DNA of 64,000 nt from Subdoligranulum variabile (GCA_004554775.1 SFKI01000006.1:62001-126000); one strand, 5' to 3'; numbered from the stretch's first letter, positions 17,425 through 26,788 are shown. Numbers and translations are program-made. Notes: generated by a model from the sequence alone, not told the origin.

Positions 17425-19275
17425 TCAGTAGATCGAGAAATAGCCCACGTGCTCGGGATGGTTTTCCTCCACCAGCACGGTAAAGCCGCCGGGGTTGACC
17501 TCGGCATACTTGCCAAAGGCCATTTCGGCCAGCAGGTGGGGGCCGCGGTTCAGGATGATCTCGGCAGTCTGCGTTTTGCCGATGCGGCGGTAGTGCAGCA
17601 CATCGCCGTCCGCCCGCACGATCTCCAGCCGTCCGCCGTCAAAGGCGTCGCAGCTTTTGCGCAGATGGGCCAGCGTTTTCAGCGGGCCGCGCAGCCGCTG
17701 CTCGGTGCAGTTCCAGTCAAAAAATGCGCGGTTGAACGGGTCACGGTAGCCCTGCATGGCGATCTCGTCGCCATAGTAGATGCAGGGCACGCCGGGCAAC
17801 GTGAAGATCATCGCATAGCCCAGCAGCAGCTTGCGCATGGCATCGTCCATTTTTTCGGCCGGGATGCGCCGCCCGCTCTGCCAGTAGCGGTCCCGCCCGT
17901 TGGCAGGCTCGCCCGCAATGGCGGTGATGGCGCGCTCGGTGTCGTGGGTGGAAAGAAAGTTCATCGCGCAGTTCAGCGCCGGGGCAGGGTAGTTCTCGCA
18001 GATGGTCAAGATCTGCTCGGCCACAGCGGCTGCGTCGCCGCTGGTCACAAAGCTCAGCGCCGCGTTGCGGAACGGGTAGTTCATCACGGCATCCAGCCCC
18101 TTGCCGCGCAGGTAGGTGCGCCGCTGGCCGAAGGCCTCCTTCGTTGTCGCGTCCTCCCACACTTCGCCGATCAGCAGCTTGTCCTCGCCGTGGGCTTTCA
18201 CGGCCTGGCGGATGCGCTCAATAAACGTGTCGGGCAGTTCGTCGGCCACGTCAAGGCGGAAGCCCGAAGCACCCAGTCCGAGCCAGGTGTCGATGACACC
18301 GCCCTTGCCGCAGACAAAGTCGATGTAGGACGGCGAGTCCTCCTGCACTTCTGGCAGGGTCTCAAAGCCCCACCAGCAGCGGTAGCCGCTGGGATAGCCC
18401 GAGTCAAAATCGTACCAGCTGCGGTACGGCGAGTTACGGTCGCGGTAGGCACCGCCCGGGCCATAGCGCCCCTCGCGGTTGAAGTAGACCGAGTCCGACC
18501 CTGTGTGGCTGAACACGCCGTCCAGAATGATGCGGATGCCCTCTTTCGCGGCAGCCGCGCACAGGGCGGAAAACTCCTCGTTCGTACCCAGCAGCGGGTC
18601 GGCTTTCAGGTAGTTGGCCGTGTTGTAGCGGTGGTTGGCGTGGGCCTCAAAGATGGGGTTCAGATAGATGCAGCTGACGCCCAAATCACGCAGGTACGGC
18701 AGCTTTTGCTGGATGCCTGCAAAATCGCCGCCGTAATAGTCCATGTTCAGGTAGCCTTCCTGCTGCTCGGTCGGCCAAAAGTAAGGCTCGCCGGTCTTGT
18801 CGGCGCGGTAGATGCGGTCGGCAAACGGCATCAACTTGTCGGGCTTGCCCTCGCAGAAACGGTCGGGGAAAATTTGATACATCGTACCGTCTTTGATCCA
18901 GTCGGGCGTTTGGAAGTCCGGCTCGTAGACGGTCAGCTGCCAGTCCGCACCGTCGGTCCAGCGCAGCACACCCTCGCCGCCCGCATCACGGTAGATGCGG
19001 CGGAAGTCGGTGTACAGGTCAAAGTGGTAAAAGTACAGGCCCGGCGTGCCGGGGGCGATGGTAAAGGTAAAGTGGTTTTGCTGCGGCGTCTGGCCCGCAA
19101 ACTCCATGCGGTAGTGTACGGGGTCCTCGTGGTCCTTGGTCAGCACCAGGTGCGGGTCTACATAGCCCAGCGATTCCGGCACCGTGAGCCGAAACGTGAC
19201 GGCCTGCCCCGCCGCCACCGCGCCAAACGGCGTTTTGTAGGCGGGGTCCAGGCTGTTGAAGTAAGTAGGAGACAT
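17425..19275 (-). CDS. Alpha-amylase family glycoside hydrolase (GH13, neopullulanase-like)
   Basis: The start at 19275 follows GAGG; an upstream extension would run through a repeat element. The 616-residue enzyme has an N-terminal beta domain (about 1-125, CBM34-like), then the GH13 barrel with LDGVFSHTG, GFRLDVADE (nucleophile Asp342), GEVWED (acid/base Glu371) and FLSTHDTE (Asp445). The N-domain and YYGGDFAGI pattern favour the neopullulanase/cyclomaltodextrinase/maltogenic amylase group. No signal peptide is visible, so it is probably cytoplasmic. Together with glycogen phosphorylase upstream, it would process maltodextrins or glycogen. Confidence 0.88.
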   Translation of the reverse strand: MSPTYFNSLDPAYKTPFGAVAAGQAVTFRLTVPESLGYVDPHLVLTKDHEDPVHYRMEFAGQTPQQNHFTFTIAPGTPGLYFYHFDLYTDFRRIYRDAGGEGVLRWTDGADWQLTVYEPDFQTPDWIKDGTMYQIFPDRFCEGKPDKLMPFADRIYRADKTGEPYFWPTEQQEGYLNMDYYGGDFAGIQQKLPYLRDLGVSCIYLNPIFEAHANHRYNTANYLKADPLLGTNEEFSALCAAAAKEGIRIILDGVFSHTGSDSVYFNREGRYGPGGAYRDRNSPYRSWYDFDSGYPSGYRCWWGFETLPEVQEDSPSYIDFVCGKGGVIDTWLGLGASGFRLDVADELPDTFIERIRQAVKAHGEDKLLIGEVWEDATTKEAFGQRRTYLRGKGLDAVMNYPFRNAALSFVTSGDAAAVAEQILTICENYPAPALNCAMNFLSTHDTERAITAIAGEPANGRDRYWQSGRRIPAEKMDDAMRKLLLGYAMIFTLPGVPCIYYGDEIAMQGYRDPFNRAFFDWNCTEQRLRGPLKTLAHLRKSCDAFDGGRLEIVRADGDVLHYRRIGKTQTAEIILNRGPHLLAEMAFGKYAEVNPGGFTVLVEENHPEHVGYFSIY

Positions 19276-19282
19276 AAAAACC

Positions 19283-19352
19283 TCATTCCGAGTACGGCGG
19301 TGCCGATGGATATCATCGGCTTGCGGGCGAATACAGAATCCGCCCCTGCGTA
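19283..19352. repeat. REP-like intergenic element upstream of the amylase gene
   Basis: Two small hairpins lie side by side: CCGATG/CATCGG (19303-19308, 19314-19319) and a GGGCGAAT/ATCCGCCC pair (19325-19345 region). The element shares the core CGCCCCTGC / GCAGGGGCG with the element at 28351-28419. It abuts the ribosome binding site of the amylase gene. Confidence 0.5.
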
Positions 19353-19372
19353 CCCCATGAAATTGCAATTAC

Positions 19373-19401
19373 AAAAAAACCGTGCCCCAAGCGGGGCACG
19401 G
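19373..19401 (-). terminator. Terminator of glycogen phosphorylase
   Basis: A perfect 9-bp stem (19380-19388 with 19393-19401) and a four-base loop are followed on the minus strand by seven T residues. Confidence 0.88.
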
Positions 19402-19420
19402 CAAAAATCAAATCATACGA

Positions 19421-21823
19421 TTATTTGACGGGCGTAGCACCCCAGATGTCGCGCGCATAATCCATGATGGAACGATCGGCGCTGAAGATACCGGCGTTGG
19501 CGATGTTCTTCAGGCTCATGTGGTTCCACTTTTGCTTGTTGCGGTACAGCTGCTGCAGGTCGTGCTGGGCACGGCGGTAATCCTTGAAGTCGGCCATGAC
19601 CATGTACGGGTCAGCATTGCGCAGGTTGCTGGTCACTTCGCTGAAATTCTCGCCATTCCAGCCTTTCTCCAGGAAGTCCAGCACAGCCATAGCGGTGTTG
19701 TCGCCAGAGATAAAGGCGTTCGGGTGGTAACCCATGCCCTTCAGTGCGTTGACCTCGGGGGTCAGCATACCAAAGATGATCTCGTTCTCGTGGCCTGCTG
19801 CGTCGGCGATCTCGACGTTGGCACCGTCCAGGGTACCCAGGGTGATCGCGCCGTTCAGCATGAACTTCATGTTGCCGGTGCCGGAAGCCTCGGTGCCAGC
19901 CAGAGAGATCTGCTCGGACACTTCGGAAGCGGGCATCAAGCGCTCGGACAGGCTGACGCAGTAATCCTCCAGGTAGACGATGCGCAGCTTGCCGCGGACA
20001 GCGGGATCTTCGTCGATCATCTTGCCCAGCTTGCAGATCATGCGGATCATCTGCTTGGCCATGTAATAGCCGGGGGCCGCCTTGGCGCCGAAGATGTAGG
20101 TCTTGGGGGTGAACTCGGCGTTCGGGTTGTTCTTCAGGTACAGATATTCGGCCGCGATGTTCAGCGCGTTCAGGTGCTGGCGCTTATACTCGTGCATACG
20201 CTTGACCTGGCAGTCAAAGATGGAATCGGGATCAATGACCTGGCCGGTCGCCTTCTGCAGATAGTTGGCAAAGATAACCTTGTTCTCGTGCTTGACCTTG
20301 GCGGCAGCTTCCTGTACGGTCTTGTCATCGACAAACTTCTCCAGCTTCTTCAGCTCGGAAGCGTCGGTCTTGAAGCCATCACCGATGGTCTCTTCCAGCA
20401 GGTGGGTCAGGCCGGGGTTGGAGCAGAGCAGCCAGCGGCGGTAAGCAATGCCGTTGGTGACGTTCTTGAACGCCTTGGGCTTGAACAGGTAGTAATCGTG
20501 GAACACGCTGTCCTTGATGATCTCACTGTGCAGCTTGGAAACACCGTTGATGGCGTGGCAGGTGTAGGCGCAGATATTGGCGGTGCGCACCTGGTTGTCG
20601 CCGATGATGGCCATGTAGTCGATCTTGCCCTGGTCGCCGGGGAAAGCCTGCGCCAGCTCGGCGCGGCAGCGGCGGTCCATCTCGCAGACGATCTGCCAGA
20701 TGCGGGGCAGGGTGGAGCGGAAGATATCTGCATTCCACTTCTCAAGCGCCTCGCTCATGACAGTGTGGTTGGTGTAGGCAAACACCTTGCGGCAGATGTC
20801 GAACGCGGCGTCCCACTCATAGCTGCACTCGTCCAGCAGAATGCGCATCATCTCGGGGATGGCAACGGTCGGGTGGGTATCGTTCAGCTGGATGGCGACC
20901 TTGTCGGCCAGGTTGTCCAGCGTGCCGTACTGGTTCAGGTGGTTCTGCAGGATATCGGCGATGGAAGCAGCCGAGAAGAAATACTGCTGGCGCAGGCGCA
21001 GGATCTTGCCCTCGGTGTGGTTGTCGTTGGGGTACAGGATCTTGGAGATCAGCTCAGCGGAAGCAGACTGGCTGATGGCGGTGTTGTAGTTGCCGGCATT
21101 GAAGCTGCTCATATCAAAGCTGGGGGCTTTGGCCTGCCACAGACGCAGCTTGGAAACGCCGTTGCTGCCATAACCGGCCACGTACATATCGTTGGGCACG
21201 GCGATGACAGAGTTATAGTTCTCGTACTTGACGTGGTGGAAACCGCCCTCCCAGGTCTCTACGGCCTGGCCGTCAAAGCGGATCTCCTGTGCCTGGTCGG
21301 GATGGCTCTTGATCCAGACCTGACCGCCGGGCAGCCAGTTGTCGGCCGTTTCCTGCTGCCAGCCGTCCACGATCTTCTGCTTGAAGATGCCGTACTCGTA
21401 CAGGATGGAGTAACCGGTGCCGGGGATGCCGTCGGTGGCCATGCCGTCCAGATAGCAGGCAGCCAGGCGGCCCAGACCGCCGTTGCCCAGGCCAGCGTCG
21501 GGCTCACGGTCGTAAATGGTGTCGATCTTGATGTCGGCGTCAGCCAGCACGCTTTCGGCTACTTCGTTCAGCCCCAGATTGAACAGGCTGGAACGCAGGC
21601 TGCGGCCCATCAGGAATTCCATGCAGAGGTAGTAGACCTGCTTTTTGCCCTCGCCCAGCACCTTGGACTGGAACTGCTTCTGGCGGTCAGACATGATCTG
21701 GCGGGTAACAGAAGCCAGGCAGCGGTAGATCTGGTCAGCCGAGGCAGTGTCCAGGGTGACATTGCACTCGCTGGTCAGCTTATCTTTCAGGAGTTTCTCA
21801 AACTCACGCTTTGTGTATTTCAA
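19421..21823 (-). CDS. glgP: Glycogen/starch/alpha-glucan phosphorylase
   Basis: The 800-residue protein matches the full length of glycogen phosphorylases. It shows GLGNGGLGRLAACYLD near 110, ALNDTHP-like QLNDTHPTVAIPEM, and the PLP site EASGTGNMKFMLNGA near 650 with the Schiff-base lysine. It releases glucose-1-phosphate from alpha-1,4-glucans. The first codon is TTG, placed eight bases after AGGAGAG; no better in-frame start exists. A promoter, terminator and the next gene (an amylase) mark it as the first of two glucan-degrading genes, although a terminator stands between them. Confidence 0.96.
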   Translation of the reverse strand: MKYTKREFEKLLKDKLTSECNVTLDTASADQIYRCLASVTRQIMSDRQKQFQSKVLGEGKKQVYYLCMEFLMGRSLRSSLFNLGLNEVAESVLADADIKIDTIYDREPDAGLGNGGLGRLAACYLDGMATDGIPGTGYSILYEYGIFKQKIVDGWQQETADNWLPGGQVWIKSHPDQAQEIRFDGQAVETWEGGFHHVKYENYNSVIAVPNDMYVAGYGSNGVSKLRLWQAKAPSFDMSSFNAGNYNTAISQSASAELISKILYPNDNHTEGKILRLRQQYFFSAASIADILQNHLNQYGTLDNLADKVAIQLNDTHPTVAIPEMMRILLDECSYEWDAAFDICRKVFAYTNHTVMSEALEKWNADIFRSTLPRIWQIVCEMDRRCRAELAQAFPGDQGKIDYMAIIGDNQVRTANICAYTCHAINGVSKLHSEIIKDSVFHDYYLFKPKAFKNVTNGIAYRRWLLCSNPGLTHLLEETIGDGFKTDASELKKLEKFVDDKTVQEAAAKVKHENKVIFANYLQKATGQVIDPDSIFDCQVKRMHEYKRQHLNALNIAAEYLYLKNNPNAEFTPKTYIFGAKAAPGYYMAKQMIRMICKLGKMIDEDPAVRGKLRIVYLEDYCVSLSERLMPASEVSEQISLAGTEASGTGNMKFMLNGAITLGTLDGANVEIADAAGHENEIIFGMLTPEVNALKGMGYHPNAFISGDNTAMAVLDFLEKGWNGENFSEVTSNLRNADPYMVMADFKDYRRAQHDLQQLYRNKQKWNHMSLKNIANAGIFSADRSIMDYARDIWGATPVK

Positions 21824-21914
21824 ATCGTTCTCTCCTAACTTTCTTCAATCGTTTTCCTTCGCACGCAATCGGAAATGTGTATGATCGCATCTGCTTTCAC
21901 ACATCACAATATTG

Positions 21915-21943
21915 ATTATAGCTAAAAATGCCCTGCAACGCAA
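21915..21943 (-). promoter_or_regulatory. Promoter of glgP
   Basis: On the minus strand TTGCGT and a perfect TATAAT are 17 bases apart, about 90 bases upstream of the glgP start. Confidence 0.65.
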
Positions 21944-21994
21944 GTCATAATTGCCTGCCAGGCGGCTTTTTTTGGCTTTTTATGCAAAAAGGTC

Positions 21995-22023
21995 TTTTGT
22001 TACACCCGGTTTTGTATTATAAT
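21995..22023 (+). promoter_or_regulatory. Promoter of zapA
   Basis: TATAAT (22018-22023) has TTTTGT 17 bases upstream, or TTGTTA at 15 bases. It lies 74 bases before the zapA start. The rest of the 273-base interval between glgP and zapA holds only the two promoters and leaders. Confidence 0.55.
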
Positions 22024-22096
22024 AAAGCTAATGTAAAATTTCAGTTGTCCCTGCACAAAGCTGAATTTAGACACATTATGGGAAGGAGTACAAATC

Positions 22097-22474
22097 ATGG
22101 GCATGGCTACTTCAAAAGTGCGGCTGAACATCTGTGGGTCCAGCTATGTTGTCAACACAAGCGAGAGCGAGGATTACATGCAGAACCTTGCTGACCGCCT
22201 GAATCTGGATATGAACGAGCTGATGGCTTCCTCTAACTCAGTCTCGATCACCACCGCTGCCGTGATGACGGCGCTGAACTACCGCGACGAACTGGAAAAG
22301 GCCAGCGGCAGTGCCGACAATATGCGCCGCCAGATCAAAGATTACCTCGAAGATGCCGCCAGCGCCAAGATGGCAGCCGAGGAGACCCGCCGCGAGAATG
22401 CTTCGTTGAAGCGCCGCGTTGATGAGCTGGAGCGCCGCCTGCGCCGCGCCCAGACTCCGTTGGAGGACGCATGA
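22097..22474 (+). CDS. zapA: Cell division protein ZapA
   Basis: The 125-residue protein begins with a ZapA head (KVRLNICGSSYVVNTSESEDYMQNLADRL region, residues 7-35) and ends in a long coiled coil rich in Glu/Arg (about 60-120). ZapA binds FtsZ filaments and stabilises the division ring in the cytoplasm. AAGGAG lies eight bases before the first ATG. The gene overlaps the U32 peptidase gene by ATGA, an arrangement often seen in Firmicutes. Confidence 0.88.
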   Translation: MGMATSKVRLNICGSSYVVNTSESEDYMQNLADRLNLDMNELMASSNSVSITTAAVMTALNYRDELEKASGSADNMRRQIKDYLEDAASAKMAAEETRRENASLKRRVDELERRLRRAQTPLEDA

Positions 22475-24549
22475 GCAACACGCTGGAGATCTTAGCCCCG
22501 GCGGGAAACCGTGAAATGCTTGGCGCCGCTGTTTTCAGCGGCGCTGATGCTGTTTATCTGGGGCTTACAGGCTATAACGCCCGCCGCACAGCGGGCAACT
22601 TTACGCCGGATGAGTTGAAAGAGGCTGTCAGCTTTTGCCACGCGCGCGGCGTAAAAGTGCATGTCACGCTGAATACCCTCGTCTACGACCGCGAACTGCC
22701 CGGCCTGGCCGACGCCGTGCGTGCGGTGGCCGAAGCCGGGGCCGATGCCGTCATCTCGGACGACCTGGCTACGGCGCAGCTGGTAAAAACCATTGCCCCC
22801 ACGCTGCACCTGCACGGCTCAACGCAGATGAGCATTCACACGCCCGAGGGCGCGCGCGAACTGGCCGCACTGGGCTATGACCGCGTCATTCTGGCGCGCG
22901 AACTTTCGCTGGAAGAGATCCGTGCCGTCTGCGCCGCCAGCCCCATCGAGGTCGAGGTGTTCGTGCACGGTGCGCTCTGCATGAGTGTATCCGGCCAGTG
23001 CATGATGAGCGCGTTCCTGGGCGGCCGCAGCGGCAACCGCGGGGCCTGTGCGGGCCCCTGCCGCTTGCCTTTTGACGCCAGCGCGGGCCTGCGCCTCGGC
23101 CAACCCGGCAAGGCCTGCCACCTGAGCCTGAAAGACATGGACTACATCCCGCACATCCGGGAACTGATGGACGCCGGTGTGGTCAGCGCCAAGATCGAGG
23201 GCCGTCTGCGCACACCCGAGTATGCCGCTGCCGCTGTGGCCGCCTGCCGCGCCATGCGCGAGGGCCAGCCCTACGACGAAAAGCTCGTGCGGGATATCTT
23301 CTCCCGCTCGGGCTTTACCGACGGCTACCTGACCAACCGCAACGACGGCAAGATGTTCGGCGTCCGTACTGAGGCCGACGCTGCCGCCACCCGTGCCGCC
23401 ACGCCCAAAGCCCGCGAGCTGTTCCGCCGCGAGCTGCAGCGCGTGCCCGTGCAGTACACGGTCAGCGGCGGGGTGGAGGATGGCGGCATCAAACTGACTG
23501 CCGCCGACGATGCAGGCAACAAGGTCAACGTTTACAGTATGGATGAGCCGCAGCCTGCCCAGAAAGACCCGCTGCCCGGCATCGAGCGTGCGCTGAACAA
23601 GACCGGCGGCACCCCGTTTGCTGCCGCCGGCGTCACCGTCGAAGCAGGGGAGGGCGGCCTTGGATTTCTGCCCGGCTCTGCCTGGAACGAGATGCGCCGG
23701 GAAGCACTGGACAAGCTGCTTGAAAAGCGCAGCACCGTCCAGCCCCACGCCATCCAGCCGTTTACTGTGCCGGAATACCCCGCCCACAGCGTGGGGCACA
23801 TCCCGGCCCTGGCCGCACGCTTTGCCAACGCGGCGCAGTGCCCGGCAGACTACGTGGAAAAACTGCAATGGCTGGTGTTCCCGATCGCCGAAGCCGACGC
23901 TGTCCCCGCCGACTGGCGCGGCAAGTCCCTGCTGGAGCTGCCGCGCGTGACGTTTGGCAAACTCGAGGAAAAGACCGCCGCCCGCCTGGCCGCGCTGCAA
24001 AACGCCGGTTTCGCCGGGGTCGTCATCAACAACCCCGCCCAGCTGCGCTATACCGGCGGCTGGACGCTTTACGGCGGCCTGGGCCTGAACATCACCAACC
24101 CGATGAGCGCCGCCCGCTACACCAGCCTGGGCCTGCAAGGCCTGCTGCTGCAGCCGGAGACGGCCCTGACCGCTATGCAAGGCGTTGCGCCCGGCGTGCC
24201 CACCGCCGCCCTGTGCTACGGCCACCTGCCGCTGATGCTGACCCGCGCCTGCCCGCTGCGCAATGTGCGGGACTGTGCATCCTGCCATGGCGGCGGCACC
24301 CTGCGCGACCGCAAGGGTCGCGACTTTACCGTGACCTGCTCGGCCCCCGGCGGGGCGGGCATCCGCACGGTGTACAACCCGGTGCCGCTTTATATGGGCG
24401 ACCGCCTGCGTGAAATGCCGGTAGATACGGCCCTTGCCGCCTTTACCACCGAGACCCCGCAGCGCACCGCCCAGATTTTGGCAGCACTTTTTGCGGCCCA
24501 ACCCTTTGACAGCGAGTTTACCCGTGGACTATACTATACCAATAACTAA
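22471..24549 (+). CDS. Peptidase U32 family protein (collagenase-like)
   Basis: The 692-residue product opens with LEILAPAGNREMLGAAVFSGADAVYLG-type residues. It carries HGSTQMSIHTPEGA, then EVFVHGALCMSVSGQCMMS and GNRGACAGPCRLPF (about 165-200), the Cys-rich core of U32 proteins. A C-terminal region of about 350 residues contains CPLRNVRDCASC-type Cys residues. U32 members include proteins needed for hydroxylation of 23S rRNA or tRNA, and some are annotated as collagenases; protease activity is not assured. The conserved Cys residues fit metal or Fe-S binding. Translational coupling to zapA is by ATGA. Confidence 0.88.
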   Translation: MSNTLEILAPAGNREMLGAAVFSGADAVYLGLTGYNARRTAGNFTPDELKEAVSFCHARGVKVHVTLNTLVYDRELPGLADAVRAVAEAGADAVISDDLATAQLVKTIAPTLHLHGSTQMSIHTPEGARELAALGYDRVILARELSLEEIRAVCAASPIEVEVFVHGALCMSVSGQCMMSAFLGGRSGNRGACAGPCRLPFDASAGLRLGQPGKACHLSLKDMDYIPHIRELMDAGVVSAKIEGRLRTPEYAAAAVAACRAMREGQPYDEKLVRDIFSRSGFTDGYLTNRNDGKMFGVRTEADAAATRAATPKARELFRRELQRVPVQYTVSGGVEDGGIKLTAADDAGNKVNVYSMDEPQPAQKDPLPGIERALNKTGGTPFAAAGVTVEAGEGGLGFLPGSAWNEMRREALDKLLEKRSTVQPHAIQPFTVPEYPAHSVGHIPALAARFANAAQCPADYVEKLQWLVFPIAEADAVPADWRGKSLLELPRVTFGKLEEKTAARLAALQNAGFAGVVINNPAQLRYTGGWTLYGGLGLNITNPMSAARYTSLGLQGLLLQPETALTAMQGVAPGVPTAALCYGHLPLMLTRACPLRNVRDCASCHGGGTLRDRKGRDFTVTCSAPGGAGIRTVYNPVPLYMGDRLREMPVDTALAAFTTETPQRTAQILAALFAAQPFDSEFTRGLYYTNN

Positions 24550-24564
24550 GCATGGGAGATTGCT

Positions 24565-25008
24565 ATGAATCCTACCGTAAAATACAAAAAGCTGGACCCC
24601 CGCGCCCAGGTGCCCGCCTACGCCACCCCCGGCGCGGCGGCAGCCGACCTTTGCGCCGTGCTGGACGAACCGCTGACCCTGCCCCCGATGCAGCGCACGC
24701 TGGTGCCCACCGGCCTTGCCATTGAGTTGCCCGATGCCTCCTGCGTGGCGCTGGTCTATGCCCGCAGTGGCCTGTCCATCAAGCACGGCCTGTGTATGGC
24801 CAACGGTGTCGGCGTTATTGACAGCGACTACCGCGGCGAACTGCGCGTGCCGATGGTCAACCTGTCCGACACCGCCTACACCATCCAGCCCGGCGAGCGC
24901 GTAGCCCAGCTCTGCATCGCGCCCGTCTGGCAGGCCCACTTTGCGGCGGCGGAAGAGCTTTCCGATACCGACCGCGGCGCTGGCGGCTTTGGATCCACCG
25001 GCAAATAA
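24565..25008 (+). CDS. dut: dUTP diphosphatase
   Basis: The 147-residue protein has the trimeric dUTPase motifs in order: ATPGAAAADLCA, ARSGLSIKHGL, GVIDSDYRGEL (catalytic Asp), PGERVAQLCI, and the C-terminal RGAGGFGSTGK arm. It hydrolyses dUTP to dUMP, keeping uracil out of DNA. It follows the U32 gene by 15 bases with GGGAG before its ATG. Confidence 0.96.
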   Translation: MNPTVKYKKLDPRAQVPAYATPGAAAADLCAVLDEPLTLPPMQRTLVPTGLAIELPDASCVALVYARSGLSIKHGLCMANGVGVIDSDYRGELRVPMVNLSDTAYTIQPGERVAQLCIAPVWQAHFAAAEELSDTDRGAGGFGSTGK

Positions 25009-25100
25009 ACAAATTTCCAAAATTTTCCAGTCTCGCGCGAAACAAACAGACTTCGACATCGCGCCCCGGCTATAATCAAACACGAAAGGAACACCCTGCT

Positions 25101-25655
25101 ATGGCATTGATCCTGGCTTCCGGCAGCCCGCGCCGCCGTGAACTGATGGCGCTCATCACCCCAGACTACACCGTGATCACCAGCGATGTGGACGAGGGAA
25201 AGATCGCCGCTGATACCCCGGCCCATCTGGCACAAAATCTCGCGTCCGCCAAGGCGCGGGCTGTGGCAAAACTGCGCCCCGGGGATATCGTCTGCGGCTT
25301 TGATACCGTGGTGGACTGCGGGGGCGAAGTGTTCGGCAAGCCGAAAGATGAAGCCGACGCTTTGCGTATGCTGCGCGCGCTGTCAGGCCGCACCCACAAG
25401 GTGCATACCGGCGTCTGCGTGTGCAAGGGCAGCCGTGCCGCCGCCACGGTGGAAACGACGCTCGTGCATTTTTCGCCGATCGCCGAGGACGACCTGCGTG
25501 CCTACGTCCGCACGCCGGAACCGTACGATAAAGCCGGAGCCTACGCCATCCAGGGCCACGCCGCCTTATGGTGCGCGGGCATCGAGGGGTGTTACTATAA
25601 CATTATGGGGCTGCCGGTCCACCGTGCGGCGCAGCTTTTGCGCGAATTTGCGTAA
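25101..25655 (+). CDS. maf: Maf family nucleotide pyrophosphatase
   Basis: The 184-residue protein begins ILASGSPRRRELM, the Maf signature, followed by CGFDTVVDCGGEVFGKP and GRTHKVHTGVCV. Maf proteins hydrolyse non-canonical or pyrimidine nucleoside triphosphates and are linked to septum formation. A TATAAT (25071-25076) in the 92-base gap before it suggests its own promoter, though a good -35 is not visible. Confidence 0.93.
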   Translation: MALILASGSPRRRELMALITPDYTVITSDVDEGKIAADTPAHLAQNLASAKARAVAKLRPGDIVCGFDTVVDCGGEVFGKPKDEADALRMLRALSGRTHKVHTGVCVCKGSRAAATVETTLVHFSPIAEDDLRAYVRTPEPYDKAGAYAIQGHAALWCAGIEGCYYNIMGLPVHRAAQLLREFA

Positions 25656-25742
25656 AAAACCAACAGCCCCGCCAAAGAAAGTGGGAGCTGAATGGGCAAA
25701 CTGAAAGAAACTCTGACTGCATTTTTCAGGAGAATACAGGCT

Positions 25743-26762
25743 ATGTTTACCAAGGATATCGGCATTGATCTGGGCACCGCCAACACGCTGGTGTACATGA
25801 AAGGCCGCGGCATCATCATGCGCGAACCCAGCGTGGTGGCCGTGGACCCGCGTAGCGATGAACTGCGCGTCCGCAGCGTCGGGCACGAGGCAAAGGCCGT
25901 CATCGGCCGCGCACCAGGCTCCATTGTGGCGGTCCGCCCGCTGAAGGACGGCGTCATCGCAGACTTTGATATTACCGCCGCCATGCTGCAAAGCTTCATC
26001 CGCCAGGCCTGCGGCAACAGCTTTCTGGCCCACCCGCGGGTGGTCATTTGCGTGCCGTCCGGCGTGACGGAGGTCGAGCGCCGCGCCGTACGCCAGGCCG
26101 CCGCCAAAGCGGGCGCGCGCCAGGTCACGGTCATTGAGGAACCCATGGCTGCCGCCATCGGCGCGGGTCTGCCCACCACCGATGCCGTCGGCAGCATGAT
26201 CGTGGATATCGGCGGCGGCACGGCGGAAGTGGCGGTCATCAGCCTGTCCGGCATCGTGTCCAGCCGCAGCGTGCGCTGCGCGGGCGATACGCTGGACCAG
26301 AGCATCATCGCGTTCATCAAGCGCAAATACAACCTGCTGGTCGGTGAGCGCACCGCCGAGCAGATCAAAATTGAGATCGGCTCTGCCTGCCCGCAGGACC
26401 CCGAGACCAGCATGGAGATCAAGGGCCGCAACCTTGTGGACGGCCTGCCCAAAGACATCCTTATCCGGTCCGAGGAAGTGCGCGAGGCGATGAGCGAAAG
26501 CCTGCTGCGCATCGTGGATGCCATCAAGGATACGCTTGAATGTACCCCGCCGGAACTTTCCAGCGACATCATCGACCGCGGCATCATGCTCTCTGGCGGC
26601 GGTGCGCTGCTGCGCGGGCTGGATACCCTGATCCAGAACGAAACCGGCATTGACGTCCACATCGCCGAAGCCCCGCTGGACTGCGTAGCCCTCGGCGCTG
26701 GTGCCGTCCTCGATAACCCTGACCTCGCCGGCAAACGCCGCGAGGAAATGAGTTATTTATAA
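25743..26762 (+). CDS. mreB: Rod shape-determining protein MreB
   Basis: The 339-residue actin homologue carries DIGIDLGTANTLVYMKG (phosphate 1), VDIGGGTAEVAVIS (phosphate 2), EEPMAAAIGAGLP and LSGGGALLRGLD (adenosine). MreB filaments guide peptidoglycan synthesis at the inner membrane face. I chose the ATG at 25743, ten bases after AGGAG. An in-frame ATG at 25692 after GGGAG would add 17 residues (GKLKETLTAFFRRIQA) forming an amphipathic helix like the membrane-binding end of Gram-negative MreB. No mreC or mreD follows; a terminator lies just downstream. Confidence 0.95.
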   Translation: MFTKDIGIDLGTANTLVYMKGRGIIMREPSVVAVDPRSDELRVRSVGHEAKAVIGRAPGSIVAVRPLKDGVIADFDITAAMLQSFIRQACGNSFLAHPRVVICVPSGVTEVERRAVRQAAAKAGARQVTVIEEPMAAAIGAGLPTTDAVGSMIVDIGGGTAEVAVISLSGIVSSRSVRCAGDTLDQSIIAFIKRKYNLLVGERTAEQIKIEIGSACPQDPETSMEIKGRNLVDGLPKDILIRSEEVREAMSESLLRIVDAIKDTLECTPPELSSDIIDRGIMLSGGGALLRGLDTLIQNETGIDVHIAEAPLDCVALGAGAVLDNPDLAGKRREEMSYL

Positions 26763-26782
26763 TAAATGAGTTATTTATAATA
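26746..26782 (+). repeat. 18-bp tandem duplication across the mreB stop
   Basis: The sequence AAATGAGTTATTTATAAT occurs twice in direct tandem with period 18. The first copy encodes the last residues MSYL and the TAA of mreB; the second would encode the same residues and stop. Confidence 0.9.
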
Positions 26783-26788
26783 TATAAG

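Noticed and set aside
17383..21838. Long plus-strand open frames (681 and 818 codons) opposite the amylase and glycogen phosphorylase
   Set aside because: They are antisense shadows with Val/Gly/Leu/Asp-biased composition, and both minus-strand genes carry full catalytic motifs.
22819..24501. A 560-codon minus-strand open frame
   Set aside because: It is opposite the U32 peptidase gene, which is supported by conserved Cys motifs and coupling to zapA.
26746..26782. Direct repeat resembling a CRISPR unit
   Set aside because: It is just two adjacent 18-base copies with no spacer and overlaps a stop codon; a tandem duplication explains it.
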